This document shows positions 1 to 8,569 of a stretch of DNA of 64,000 nt, piece after piece; within the stretch, counting starts at the first letter, position 1, and every line of letters starts with the position of its first letter. The stretch comes from Oceanitalea stevensii. GTDB lineage: Bacteria > Actinomycetota > Actinomycetes > Actinomycetales > Actinomycetaceae. The stretch is from contig NZ_JACSPO010000003.1 in NCBI RefSeq assembly GCF_014837105.1, forward strand, positions 124,001 to 188,000, in the 5' to 3' direction. Under the pieces are notes generated by a model. It was given only the letters and a program-made list of their open reading frames with translations. It searched no databases and had not been told where the DNA came from. Made by a program: the position numbers and the translations under genes.

Positions 1-674
1 ACGGTGACCGGCCGCCACGTCGTGCGGGGACTGAGCCCGAGACCGCGCGACTCCAGTGACTGCGCCATCCGCTCCCCGCGCCGCACGGTGACGACGAGCA
101 GCGTGAAGATCACGCGGCCCACGTGGCGTGGGCCGCGTGGTGGGCGGCCGCCGCGTCCGAGCGGCGCCCGTACGGCGTGGGCGTGCTGGATGGTCGACCA
201 CTCGCGGGGCATGTCCTGGAGCAGGCGGTACCCGGCGAGCACGGCGTAGGCGACCCGGGGGCTGAGCCGGGCGTTCTGCCGCAGGCTGTGCATGAGGGCC
301 ACGGCGTCGGTCGACAGGAGGAAGCCGGCCGCGAGCACCCCGATGAGCAGGGTGCGGATCGCCAGCGCGCCACCCACCGACAGGCCCTCGGCCGTCACCC
401 GCAGCACCCCCGCCTGCCACAGCACCTCACCGGGACGGCTGAGCACGTTGACGACGAGGACCCCGAGGGCGAAGGCCGCGAAGGGCACGTGCGCGAGCAG
501 CAGCGTCCGGGGCGTCGCGCTCGTCGTCGTCGCGACACCGATGACGGCGAGCAGGTAGAGGACGGCCGGCGTCAGCGGGTCGAGGACGAACATCACCACG
601 AGTGAGACGACGAAGACGATCCCGAGCTTGACCGTCGGGTTGCGCCGGTCGAGCGGGGGAGCGGCCGCGCTCAT
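1..674 (-). CDS. ykoC: ECF transporter transmembrane (T) subunit, YkoC/EcfT-like, partial
   Basis: Membrane coupling subunit of an energy-coupling-factor importer, linking the ATPase to the substrate-binding S subunit. The frame opens at an ATG whose ATGA overlaps the stop of the upstream double ATPase, and it runs without a stop to the window edge, so the C-terminus is missing (224 codons seen). The N-terminal half is strongly hydrophobic with several membrane segments. The C-terminal part carries the coupling-helix signatures of EcfT proteins, seen as AHAVRAPLG and, near the edge, SLESRGLG. It is the fourth gene of the TPP-riboswitch operon, so thiamine or its pyrimidine precursor is the likely cargo. 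Confidence 0.85.
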   Translation of the reverse strand, partial: MSAAAPPLDRRNPTVKLGIVFVVSLVVMFVLDPLTPAVLYLLAVIGVATTTSATPRTLLLAHVPFAAFALGVLVVNVLSRPGEVLWQAGVLRVTAEGLSVGGALAIRTLLIGVLAAGFLLSTDAVALMHSLRQNARLSPRVAYAVLAGYRLLQDMPREWSTIQHAHAVRAPLGRGGRPPRGPRHVGRVIFTLLVVTVRRGERMAQSLESRGLGLSPRTTWRPVT

Positions 675-2395
675 CGCACGGCCTCGGTGCGCGGGGACGG
701 CGCCCCCACCGCGGCGTCGAGGGCGAGCAGGGCGCGGCGGACCGCCGCCGGCTCGCCGACCTCCTCCAGCAACCAGGCGACCAGCGGCGGCAGGGTGAGG
801 CCGCCGCGGCGCCGGACCTCGGCGTCCCCGAGCACGGGGACCGTGGGGCCGTCGGCGACCACGCCGCCGTCGCCGAGGACGACGACGCGGTCCGCCACCG
901 TCACCACGGTCCGCAGGTCGTGGCTCGAGACGACGACGGCGCGGCCCCCGTCGGCAGCGGCCCGCAGCGCCGTCGTCGTCGCGATGGTGTCCCGGCGGTC
1001 CAGACCGAGCGTCGGCTCGTCGGCGAGGAGGCAGGGCCGCTCGTGGGCGAGCATCGCCGCGAGGCTGAGGCGGCGCTTCTCCCCGCCGGAGAGCCGGAAG
1101 GGGCTCTGCGCGGCGAGGTGCTCGAGGCGGTGCGCGCGCAGCTGCCGGCGCACCACCTCGTCCACCTCGTCCACCGCGCCGGTGAGGCCGTGGGCGACCT
1201 CCTCGGCGACGGTGTGCGCGACGAACTGGTGCTCGGCGTTCTGGAACACCATCCCCGCCCGCTCGCCCTCCACGCTCCCGGCCGCCGGCGCCAGGAGACC
1301 GGCGAGCGTGAGGAGCAAGGAGGTCTTGCCCACCCCGTTGCGGCCGAGCAGCGCGACCACCTCGCCGGCGCGCAGCTCGAGGTCGATGCCGGCCAGCGGC
1401 GGGGGCGGGCCGGCGGGTCCGGGCGCGCGGCGCCGTCGGCGGAGCGGGGGGTGCCGCGAGACGGCGAGCCCACGCGTGCGGAGCACGACGTCGCCGACCG
1501 GTGGGTCGGCCGGCACCCCGCCGTCGGGTGCCTGCGCGAGCTGTCGGAGCAGGTCCTGGGCCGCCGGGGAGGCGAGACCGCCGTCGCCCCCGCTGAGGGC
1601 GCGCAGCTCGGCGTCCAGCGGGAGCCAGCACCCCGCTCTCAGCAGCGCTCCCGCGTGCTCGCGCAGGATCTGCCCGGTGGCGCCGTCGGCGAGGACGCGT
1701 CCGCCCTCGTCGAGCACGACGGCGCGCCCCGGCAGCGCACCCGCCCCGCCGTCACCGGCGAGCTCGTCGAGCCGGTGCTCCACGAGGACGACTGTCGTGC
1801 CCGGCCGGGTCCACGCCGCGCCGAGGGCGCGCCGCACGTCCGCCACCCCGGCCGGGTCGAGCATCGAGGTCGGCTCGTCGAGGAGCAGGACGTCGGGATC
1901 GGTGACGAGGGCTGCCGCCAGCGCCACCCGCTGCGCCTCCCCGCCGGAGAGCTCGCCGGTGACCCGCTCCCGCAGGTGCACGGCGCCCACGGCCGCGAGC
2001 GCGGAGTCGAGCCGCGGCCCGATCTCCGCCGGGTCGGTCGCGCGGTTCTCCAGGGGCAGGGCCAGCTCCTGGTCGACCGTCGGCAGGCAGACCGCCGCGG
2101 CCGGGTCCTGGGCGACGACCGCGACGTGGCGGGACAGCTCCACGACGGCCGCGTCGGTCGTGCGGGTGCCGGCGACGGTCACCTCACCGTCCAGCCGCGC
2201 CGCCACGGTGTGCGGCACGACGCCGGTGAGGCAGTGCAGGACGGTCGACTTGCCCGAGCCCGACGGCCCGAGCAGCAGGAGGTGCTCGCCGGCTCGCAGC
2301 CGCAGGTCGATGTCGCTGAGGACCGGGGCCGCACGGCGCGGGACCGTGACGGACACGCCGTCGAGCACCACCGGGTCGGCGGGGTGCTCAGGCAC
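671..2395 (-). CDS. ykoD: ECF transporter double ATPase, YkoD-like
   Basis: Two ABC nucleotide-binding domains fused in one 574-residue chain, as in YkoD, which powers a thiamine-precursor importer. Domain 1 has Walker A GPSGSGKS (43-50), signature LSGGE (149-153) and Walker B ending LLDEP (about 170-174). Domain 2 has Walker A LLGRNGVGKT (about 345-354), LSGGEKRR and LADEPTLGLD. An Arg/Pro-rich linker separates them. The GTG start at 2395 overlaps the end of the S-subunit gene by 8 bp and the stop overlaps the T-subunit start, so the genes are probably translationally coupled. Both nucleotide sites look intact. Confidence 0.92.
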   Translation of the reverse strand: MPEHPADPVVLDGVSVTVPRRAAPVLSDIDLRLRAGEHLLLLGPSGSGKSTVLHCLTGVVPHTVAARLDGEVTVAGTRTTDAAVVELSRHVAVVAQDPAAAVCLPTVDQELALPLENRATDPAEIGPRLDSALAAVGAVHLRERVTGELSGGEAQRVALAAALVTDPDVLLLDEPTSMLDPAGVADVRRALGAAWTRPGTTVVLVEHRLDELAGDGGAGALPGRAVVLDEGGRVLADGATGQILREHAGALLRAGCWLPLDAELRALSGGDGGLASPAAQDLLRQLAQAPDGGVPADPPVGDVVLRTRGLAVSRHPPLRRRRRAPGPAGPPPPLAGIDLELRAGEVVALLGRNGVGKTSLLLTLAGLLAPAAGSVEGERAGMVFQNAEHQFVAHTVAEEVAHGLTGAVDEVDEVVRRQLRAHRLEHLAAQSPFRLSGGEKRRLSLAAMLAHERPCLLADEPTLGLDRRDTIATTTALRAAADGGRAVVVSSHDLRTVVTVADRVVVLGDGGVVADGPTVPVLGDAEVRRRGGLTLPPLVAWLLEEVGEPAAVRRALLALDAAVGAPSPRTEAVR

Positions 2396-3002
2396 GGGCG
2401 CTCGCCTCCCGCCCGATCGCGAAGTTGTCGACGACGCCGGTCCGCGCGAGGGCGTCGACGACCACCTTGGCGAGCAGCCCGCCGAGCACGGCGCCGGAGA
2501 GGAGCTGGAGCACCAGACGCAGGGCGAAGACGTCCTGGCCGTACCAGCCGGCGGAGAACGCGACGTAGAAGAAGACGAGACCGGCGCCGAACAGCCCGGA
2601 GGCCGCGAAGACCGCCCACCCGAACCGGCGGTACCGGGTCAGGGCGAATGCGAGCTCGCTGCCCGCGCCCTGGATCGCCGCGGCGATCACCAGGCTCGGG
2701 CCGACCGGGGAGCCGAGGAAGACCACCTCGACGACCGAGGCGATGACCTCGGCCGCCACGCCGGCGCCCGGACGTCGGACGATCGCGAGGACGATGGGCG
2801 CGACGATCAGCCAGCCCCCGAAGAGGACGTGCTGGGCGAGGTCGCCGGCCGGCCCCATGAGGATCGCCAGCCCGTTCCACGCCTGGACGAGGACCCAGTA
2901 CACGAAGCCGAAGACCACCCCGAGGACGACCATGAGCATGAGGTCCTTGAGCTCCCAGAACGGGGCGCGGGCACGGCTCGGTGCCGGCAGCGCGCCGCTC
3001 AC
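2388..3002 (-). CDS. ykoE: ECF transporter substrate-binding (S) subunit, YkoE family
   Basis: Integral membrane S component of an ECF importer, 204 residues with about five to six hydrophobic segments and almost no polar domain. The family match is to YkoE, the hydroxymethylpyrimidine/thiamine-type S component, supported mainly by its place between a YkoF-like protein and a double ATPase under a TPP riboswitch. The GTG start at 3002 sits in a GTGA overlap with the ykoF-like stop. An in-frame extension upstream exists but lies wholly inside the ykoF-like gene and is not credible. Confidence 0.85.
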   Translation of the reverse strand: MSGALPAPSRARAPFWELKDLMLMVVLGVVFGFVYWVLVQAWNGLAILMGPAGDLAQHVLFGGWLIVAPIVLAIVRRPGAGVAAEVIASVVEVVFLGSPVGPSLVIAAAIQGAGSELAFALTRYRRFGWAVFAASGLFGAGLVFFYVAFSAGWYGQDVFALRLVLQLLSGAVLGGLLAKVVVDALARTGVVDNFAIGREASARA

Positions 3003-3676
3003 TGGGCCGCCCCCGCGGTCGGGGAGCCGACCGACACGGTGAGGTGCGAGACGACGTGGGGGATCTCGGTGCCGACCAGGGCCCACGCACTGATGGCGGT
3101 GGCCAGCACCTCGGCCACATCCCCGTTGAGGCGCGTGGCGTAGTGCGTGGCGGAGGTGGCCGTCCCGCGCCGCTGGGCGGCCTCGATGGCGGCCTTGATG
3201 AGCGGCATGTGGTCGGCACCGTCCGACGTGCCCTCCAGCAGCGGGTACAGCGCCCAGTGCGCGACGGCGGGGATCCCCGTCGCCTCGACGTCCACCGGCG
3301 CCGCGCTCGGCAGCTCGGTGGTGGTGACGTCGCAGCTGCGCACGCACGGGCAGCCCCGTGAGAGCAGGATGTGGGCGACGACGTGCCCGCCGTCGCTGCG
3401 GCGGGTGGCTGCCGCGATCACTCCGGTGAGGTAGCGCGCCAGGCGCTCCTCGGCGGGAGTCTCACGGACACCCACGTAGGTGCTGACCTCGTCGGTCTCG
3501 ATCGTCAGGCCGTCGGTGAGGCCGGCCGTTTCGACGTCGTCGAGCGCCCCGACGATCACCTCGACGAAGTCGTCGCAGTGGGGGTGGATGCTCACGCGCG
3601 CCCCGATGCCGTGCTCCTGCGGGCTTGGCACACGGGCGGTGTCGTGGGTGGTGGCGGTCTGCTGGGTGGTGCTCAT
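2999..3676 (-). CDS. ykoF: YkoF-like thiamine/HMP-binding protein
   Basis: A 225-residue soluble protein with two related halves, each resembling the ferredoxin-like thiamine-binding domain of YkoF (first half after GIGARVSIHPHCDDF, second after AVAHWALYPLL). In Bacillus subtilis YkoF binds thiamine and its gene is the first of the ykoFEDC operon; the same order is seen here. It is the first gene after the TPP riboswitch, about 55 nt upstream of the start codon. A role as cytosolic binder of the imported thiamine precursor is inferred. A Cys-rich stretch (SRGCPCVRSC) in the middle is unusual and could be a metal or disulfide site. Confidence 0.85.
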   Translation of the reverse strand: MSTTQQTATTHDTARVPSPQEHGIGARVSIHPHCDDFVEVIVGALDDVETAGLTDGLTIETDEVSTYVGVRETPAEERLARYLTGVIAAATRRSDGGHVVAHILLSRGCPCVRSCDVTTTELPSAAPVDVEATGIPAVAHWALYPLLEGTSDGADHMPLIKAAIEAAQRRGTATSATHYATRLNGDVAEVLATAISAWALVGTEIPHVVSHLTVSVGSPTAGAAQ

Positions 3677-3732
3677 CTGGGCCCTCTCAGGCCCCAGGGG
3701 TACCTCGAAGCCCCACCGACGACATGTCGGCG

Positions 3733-3828
3733 GGTGCCCTGCTCCCTACGCCGGTACGAACCGGATCAGGTTGACGGGTCTGCGGACCTTCCGCACTCTC
3801 AGCGCCTGCTGGCGCTCCCCGGGGGTTG
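3733..3828 (-). promoter_or_regulatory. TPP riboswitch
   Basis: Read on the minus strand this region has the thi-box core: CTGAGAGTG after a GCGCC/GGCGC stem, then ACCTGATCCGGTTC and CCGGCGTAGGGAG. The CGGG/CCCG, GCGCC/GGCGC and CCGG/CCGG helices can all be drawn. It lies directly upstream of the ykoF-like gene and should shut off the ykoFEDC-like operon when thiamine pyrophosphate is abundant. The expression platform probably acts on the ribosome-binding region, because no U-tract terminator is visible before the start codon. Confidence 0.95.
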
Positions 3829-3882
3829 TGGCCCGAGCGTAGACAGCGCGCAGCAGCGGTGTCCACCTCGTCCCACGCCCGG

Positions 3883-5325
3883 TCACCGGGTGGCGACCTC
3901 GCCGGCGAAGGGGTGCGGGGAGAAGACCCGGACCTCCTCGGTGGTGGCGGTGAGCGCCGGGTCGTTGGCGAGGTAGTTCTTCGTCTCCCGCACCACCAGG
4001 CCGGAGAGGATGACGAGGCCGATGAGGTTGGGGATGGCCATGAGGCCGTTCATGACGTCGGAGAAGTTCCACACCGCCTCGAGGGACACGGTGCAGCCGA
4101 CGTAGACGACGAGGGAGAAGACCACGCGGTAGGGCATGACGCCGCGGCGCCCGACGAGCCGCTCGATGCAGCGCTCCCCGTAGTAGGCCCAGCCGAGCAC
4201 CGTCGAGAAGGCGAACATCGCCAGGGCGACCGTCACGATGTAGTGGCCCCAGTCGCCGGGCAAGCCGTGGGAGAAGGCCTCGCCCGTCATCGTGGCCGCG
4301 CCGTCCTCACCGGTGTCCCACACCCCGGTCGTGACGATGACCAGGCCCGTGAAGGTGACGACGACGATCGTGTCGATGAAGGTCTGGGTCATCGACACGA
4401 GCGCCTGGCGCACGGGGTGGGAGGTCTTGGCCGCCGCTGCCGCGATCGCGGCCGACCCCATGCCGGACTCGTTGGAGAACATGCCGCGGGCGGCGCCCAT
4501 CTGGACGGCGATGATGATCGTCGAGCCCACGAAGCCGCCGGTGGCGGCGGTACCGCTGAACGCGTCGGTGAAGATGAGGGCGATCGCGGCGGGCAGGTCG
4601 GTGACGTTGACGATGAGGATGAACAGCGCACCGAGGACGTAGGAGACGATCATGATCGGCACGAAGCCGGCCGTGACGCGCCCGATCGACTTGATGCCCC
4701 CGACGAGGACGATGAGCGCGAAGACGCTGAGCACGACGCCCGTGACCCACGGCGGGACGCCGAAGGAGCGGTCGAGGTTGCTCGCCACCGAGTTGCCCTG
4801 GGTCATGTTGCCGATGCCGAAGGAGGCGATGATGGCGGCGACGGTGAACGCGAGGCCGAGCACCTTGCCCAGCGGGCCGCGGATGCCGCGCTCGAGGTAG
4901 TACTGCGGGCCACCGGACTTCTCCCCGGCCGCGTCGGTGCGGCGGTAGTAGACGCCCAGGAAGGCCTCGGTGTACTTCGAGGCCATGCCCACGAGGCCGG
5001 TGATCCACATCCAGAAGAGCGCCCCGGGGCCACCGATGGCGATGGCCGTGGCGACGCCGACGATGTTGCCGGTCCCGACGGTCGCGGCCAGGGCGGTGGT
5101 GAGCGCCTGGAACTGGGAGACGTCGCCGTCGTCGGCGCCCACGTCGCGGCGCTTGATGATGCCGAGGCGGAGCGCGGCGCCGAGCTTGCGGAACTGCAGG
5201 CCGCGCAGTCGGATCGAGAGGAAGAGACCGACGCCGAAGAGCAGCGGGATGAGGACGAAGGGGCCCCAGACCACTCCGGAGACCTCTCCGAAGAACTCGC
5301 TGAGGTCGGCGCCGAGCTGGTCCAT
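3883..5325 (-). CDS. Sodium:alanine symporter family protein (AgcS)
   Basis: Secondary transporter that imports alanine or glycine with Na+. It is 480 residues with about ten to eleven membrane segments and AgcS family stretches such as TVGTGNIVGVATAI, GGPGALFWMW and FSNESGMGSA. The start chosen is the ATG at 5325, preceded by GGGGAG at good spacing. An in-frame ATG 17 codons upstream lacks a Shine-Dalgarno and adds a non-family Arg-rich piece. A CRP/GlxR-like palindrome lies 44 nt upstream of the start, suggesting cAMP-linked control. Confidence 0.93.
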   Translation of the reverse strand: MDQLGADLSEFFGEVSGVVWGPFVLIPLLFGVGLFLSIRLRGLQFRKLGAALRLGIIKRRDVGADDGDVSQFQALTTALAATVGTGNIVGVATAIAIGGPGALFWMWITGLVGMASKYTEAFLGVYYRRTDAAGEKSGGPQYYLERGIRGPLGKVLGLAFTVAAIIASFGIGNMTQGNSVASNLDRSFGVPPWVTGVVLSVFALIVLVGGIKSIGRVTAGFVPIMIVSYVLGALFILIVNVTDLPAAIALIFTDAFSGTAATGGFVGSTIIIAVQMGAARGMFSNESGMGSAAIAAAAAKTSHPVRQALVSMTQTFIDTIVVVTFTGLVIVTTGVWDTGEDGAATMTGEAFSHGLPGDWGHYIVTVALAMFAFSTVLGWAYYGERCIERLVGRRGVMPYRVVFSLVVYVGCTVSLEAVWNFSDVMNGLMAIPNLIGLVILSGLVVRETKNYLANDPALTATTEEVRVFSPHPFAGEVATR

Positions 5326-5368
5326 GTGATCTCCCCGGGACGTCGTGCGGCAGGTGGCTGGGCGCCAC

Positions 5369-5384
5369 TGTGCCACGGGTCACA
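5369..5384. promoter_or_regulatory. CRP/GlxR-like operator upstream of agcS-type gene
   Basis: The 16-bp site TGTGCCACGGGTCACA matches TGTGA-N6-TCACA at nine of ten defined positions. It lies 44 nt upstream of the symporter start codon, a distance compatible with overlap of the promoter. Actinobacterial CRP/GlxR proteins use this consensus; binding here is inferred. Confidence 0.55.
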
Positions 5385-5418
5385 GACATCGGTGGTGATC
5401 TTGCCCGGGCGAGTTGCG

Positions 5419-6162
5419 TCAGGTGACGGCGAGGACCCCGCGGACGAGGGTCGCCGTCGCCCCGAGGACGACGACGGCGACGGCGACCCGTCGCGCCGTC
5501 GCCGCGGGCACGTGGCGGGCCACCCGGCCCCCGACGAGGACGCCCACCGGCACGGCGGCGACCGCGGCGACGACGAGCGGCCACCCGGGCAGCCCGCCCG
5601 CGGCGGCGCCGGTCACCGTCTTCGTCAGCAGCGAGACCAGACCCATGGTGAGGAAGATCGGTTGGAGCGTGGCGGCGAAGGCCCGCTGCGGCCAGCTGGT
5701 GGCCTGGGCGTAGATGAGGACGGCGGGCCCGCCGACGCCCACCGCGGTGTTGAGGAAGCCACCGGTGAGCCCTGCGACGGGTGCCGCGGCGCGGCCGAGG
5801 TCGGGCAGCTGCCAGGACAGCGCCATCGGGGCGAGGGCGACGAGGAGCGCGGCACCGATGACCACCTCCAGCCAGCCGGCGTCGGCGGCGCGGACGAGCA
5901 GCGCCGCCGGCACCGAGCCGACGACGATCGTCGGGGCGATGCGGAGGAAGCGCGGCCAGTCGATGTCGGCGCGCATGACCACGGTGAGGGCGAGCGCCGA
6001 GACGACCGTCGTGATGTTGGTGAGGACCACCCCGGCCACCGGGCCGATGAGCAGCACGAAGGTGGGGGAGACGACGAGGCCGGTGCCCATGCCGCTCGTG
6101 CGCTGGAGCACCGCGCCGAGCACGACGGCGCCCAGCACGGCAGCGAGCACCCAGACCTCCAC
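5419..6162 (-). CDS. TauE/SafE family sulfite/anion exporter-type permease
   Basis: Membrane permease of about 247 residues with eight predicted hydrophobic segments and the family feature of two related halves (SGMGTGLVVSPTFVLL near the N-terminus, GFLNTAVGVGGPAVLIYAQ in the middle). TauE/SafE proteins move sulfite, sulfoacetate or other small anions; the substrate here is unknown. The GTG at 6162 is the most upstream plausible start after the selO stop (17 nt away). A second GTG at 6150 is possible. The close spacing suggests co-transcription with selO. Confidence 0.82.
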   Translation of the reverse strand: MEVWVLAAVLGAVVLGAVLQRTSGMGTGLVVSPTFVLLIGPVAGVVLTNITTVVSALALTVVMRADIDWPRFLRIAPTIVVGSVPAALLVRAADAGWLEVVIGAALLVALAPMALSWQLPDLGRAAAPVAGLTGGFLNTAVGVGGPAVLIYAQATSWPQRAFAATLQPIFLTMGLVSLLTKTVTGAAAGGLPGWPLVVAAVAAVPVGVLVGGRVARHVPAATARRVAVAVVVLGATATLVRGVLAVT

Positions 6163-6178
6163 GTCCCCGTCCGGGCCG

Positions 6179-7633
6179 TCAGGTGCCGCAGTAGGTGACG
6201 AACGGCGTCTCGGGAGGCGCCGGGAGGGTGTAGCGCTCCAGGCCGGGCCGCTCCTCGTAGGGCCGCGTGACGACGTCGAGCAGCTCGCGCACCGGGCCGA
6301 GGTCCCCGGCGGTGGCGGCGTCGAGCGCCTCCTCGAGGAGGTGGTTGCGCGGGATGTAGACGGGGTTGTGGCGCTCCATGAGCGCGGGGTCGGGGTCCAC
6401 CGCCCGCCACTGCTCGAGCCACCGGCCGAGCCGGGCGTCGAAGCCGGGCAGCGCGCGCACCGCGGCCGTGTCCCCGTGCGCCGCGAAGGTGAGGGCACGG
6501 AAGAACGTCGTGTGGTCGGGACGGGCGGCGACGAGGAGTGCGGTGACGTCGGCGACCAGCCGGTCCGCGCCGTCGTCGTCCTCCGAGAGCCCGAGCTTGG
6601 CCCGCATGCCGGCCGTCCACGCGGCGCTGTACCGGGCGGGGAAGGTGTTGACGAGGTCGGTGAGGACCCGCACGGCCTCGTCCTCGTCGGTGTGCACGAG
6701 GGGGAGGAGCGCCTCGGCGAGGCGGGCGAGGTTCCACTGCGCGATGACCGGCTGGTTGCCGTAGGCGTAGCGTCCGCGGGCGTCGATGGAGCTGAAGACG
6801 GTGTCCGGGTCGACGGCCTCCATGAAGGCGCACGGCCCGTAGTCGATGGTTTCCCCGGAGATCGTCATGTTGTCGGTGTTCATCACGCCGTGGACGAAGC
6901 CGACGAGCATCCACTGCGCCACGAGCGAGGCCTGTGCGTCGAGGACCGCCTCGAGGAGCGCGAGGTAGGGGTTGTCCGCCGTGGCGGCGTGCGGGTGGTG
7001 GCGGGCGATCGCGTGGTCGGCGAGGCGCCGCAGCAGCTCGAGGTCGCCGGTGGCGCGCGCGTACTGGAAGGTGCCCACGCGCAGGTGGCTGGCGGCGACG
7101 CGGGCGAGGACCGCGCCCGGCAGCAGCGTCTCGCGCCGCACCGAGGCGCCGGTGGCGACGACGGCGAGGGAGCGGGTGGTCGGCACACCCAGCGCGTGCA
7201 TCGCCTCGCTGACGACGTACTCGCGCAGCATCGGGCCGACGGCGGCCAGACCGTCACCGCCGCGGGCGAAGGGCGTGGGGCCCGAGCCCTTGAGGTGGAG
7301 GTCGCGGACCGTGCCGCTCGTGTCGGTGAGCTCGCCGAGCAGGAGGGCACGGCCGTCGCCGAGGCGGGGGGAGTAGGAGCCGAACTGGTGGCCCGCGTAG
7401 GCCATGGCGACGGGGGTGGCGCCGTCGGGCACGGTGGTGCCGACGAGCAGGCCCATGCCGTCGGGGGTCCGCAGCGCCTCGGGGTCGAGCCCGAGCTCGG
7501 CGGCGAGCGTCTCGTTGAGGAGGAGCAGCGTGGGGGTCGGCACGCCCGCTGCCTGCCACGGGACGGCCAGCTCGGGCAGCTCGCGGGCGTAGCGGTCACC
7601 GAGGACGTGGCTGGTGGGAGCGGTGGTGCTCAT
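6179..7633 (-). CDS. selO: Protein adenylyltransferase SelO (YdiU/UPF0061)
   Basis: Pseudokinase-fold enzyme that transfers AMP from ATP to protein Ser/Thr/Tyr residues in oxidative-stress responses (family knowledge). It is 484 residues, the usual length. Visible family motifs include [47 protein letters not shown], the catalytic NTDN in [12 protein letters not shown] and the metal-binding DYGP. The C-terminus ends TYCGT, with an ordinary cysteine near the tail where eukaryotic SelO has selenocysteine. It is divergent from the DUF429 gene and probably heads an operon with the TauE/SafE-type permease. Confidence 0.95.
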   Translation of the reverse strand: MSTTAPTSHVLGDRYARELPELAVPWQAAGVPTPTLLLLNETLAAELGLDPEALRTPDGMGLLVGTTVPDGATPVAMAYAGHQFGSYSPRLGDGRALLLGELTDTSGTVRDLHLKGSGPTPFARGGDGLAAVGPMLREYVVSEAMHALGVPTTRSLAVVATGASVRRETLLPGAVLARVAASHLRVGTFQYARATGDLELLRRLADHAIARHHPHAATADNPYLALLEAVLDAQASLVAQWMLVGFVHGVMNTDNMTISGETIDYGPCAFMEAVDPDTVFSSIDARGRYAYGNQPVIAQWNLARLAEALLPLVHTDEDEAVRVLTDLVNTFPARYSAAWTAGMRAKLGLSEDDDGADRLVADVTALLVAARPDHTTFFRALTFAAHGDTAAVRALPGFDARLGRWLEQWRAVDPDPALMERHNPVYIPRNHLLEEALDAATAGDLGPVRELLDVVTRPYEERPGLERYTLPAPPETPFVTYCGT

Positions 7634-7670
7634 CGTTCGACGATACGTCGGTGGCCGCGAGGCTGCTCGG

Positions 7671-7676
7671 TACGGT
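7671..7676 (+). promoter_or_regulatory. -10 box for DUF429 gene (leaderless)
   Basis: TACGGT ends 7 nt before the GTG at 7684, the spacing expected when transcription begins at or next to the start codon. No Shine-Dalgarno precedes that GTG. Confidence 0.5.
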
Positions 7677-7683
7677 TCGTCAC

Positions 7684-8511
7684 GTGTACATCGGCATCGA
7701 CCTGGCCTGGAGCACCCGTCGTCGCACCGGCCTGGCGGCGGTGGGCGACGCCGGTGCGCTCGTCTCGTCCGGGAGCGCGGTGAGCGACGCGGAGATCGAC
7801 GACTGGCTCGGTGCCCTGTCCTTTCCTGTCGTCACCGTCGCGATCGACGCGCCGCTCGTCGTCACCAACGCCACGGGCATGCGTGAGTGCGAGAAGCAGG
7901 TGGGCAAGGCCTACGGCCGCTACGACGCGAGCTGCCACGCGAGCAACCGCTCGATCCCGTACTTCGACCCGCCGCGTGCGTGGACCCTGGCCGAGCAGCA
8001 CGGGTGGGTGACCGACCCCTCGCACCGGGGGAGCGCGGAGCGTCCCGCGGCGGTCGAGGTGTACCCGCACGCCGCGATGGTGGGGCTGTTCGGGCTCGGC
8101 CGGATCCTCAAGTACAAGAGCGGTCCGGTGCTCGCGCGGCGGGCGGCGCTGGTCGAGCTGCTGGAGCGGATGGAGGGCATCGCGGTGCTCGGGCTGTCCG
8201 GGAACGCCCGGTGGCGCGAGGTCCGGCTGGCGGTCGAAGAGGCCACGCGGCCCATGCACCTGGACCGGGTCGAGGACGAGGTCGACGCCGTCATGTGCGC
8301 CCACCTGGCCTGGCTGTGGCACCGGGTTCCGCAGTCCCTGCACGTGTTCGGCGACGGGGAGACGGGCTGCATCGTCGCGCCGCCGGCTCCCAGCCACCTG
8401 CCGATCCCTCGTACGAGGGCCGGAGCTCCCGCGGACGAGGACGCGGTCGTGGCCGTGGCCGGCCTGCCCGTCTCCGAGAATGCGCCACGGCTGTCGCCGG
8501 ACCGCGGTTGA
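7684..8511 (+). CDS. DUF429 domain-containing protein
   Basis: A 275-residue protein of the DUF429 family, whose fold resembles RNase H/actin-like ATPases and whose reaction is not established. The family opening YIGIDLAW lies right after the GTG at 7684, and AIDAPL and [10 protein letters not shown] are also recognisable. A GTG 11 codons upstream is possible but less likely, because a -10 box falls between the two starts. The C-terminal 50 residues are Pro/Ala-rich and poorly conserved. It is divergently placed from selO. Confidence 0.8.
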   Translation: MYIGIDLAWSTRRRTGLAAVGDAGALVSSGSAVSDAEIDDWLGALSFPVVTVAIDAPLVVTNATGMRECEKQVGKAYGRYDASCHASNRSIPYFDPPRAWTLAEQHGWVTDPSHRGSAERPAAVEVYPHAAMVGLFGLGRILKYKSGPVLARRAALVELLERMEGIAVLGLSGNARWREVRLAVEEATRPMHLDRVEDEVDAVMCAHLAWLWHRVPQSLHVFGDGETGCIVAPPAPSHLPIPRTRAGAPADEDAVVAVAGLPVSENAPRLSPDRG

Positions 8512-8556
8512 CCGTGGGGTCCGTGCCCGCCGCGCTCGAATGTCAGACCCCGTCTG

Positions 8557-8562
8557 TAACGT
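8557..8562 (+). promoter_or_regulatory. -10 box for DUF222-HNH gene (leaderless)
   Basis: TAACGT ends 7 nt before the ATG at 8570 and supports that start over the upstream in-frame ATGs at 8480 and 8540, neither of which has a Shine-Dalgarno. Confidence 0.45.
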
Positions 8563-8569
8563 CGATCAC

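Noticed and set aside
687-3143. Very long open frames antisense to the ECF, symporter, SDR, RCC1/RTX and ABC-exporter genes
   Set aside because: In DNA of this GC content the opposite strand often stays open. The translations are Arg/Pro/Ser/Ala-rich without domains, while the other strand shows clear families and start signals.
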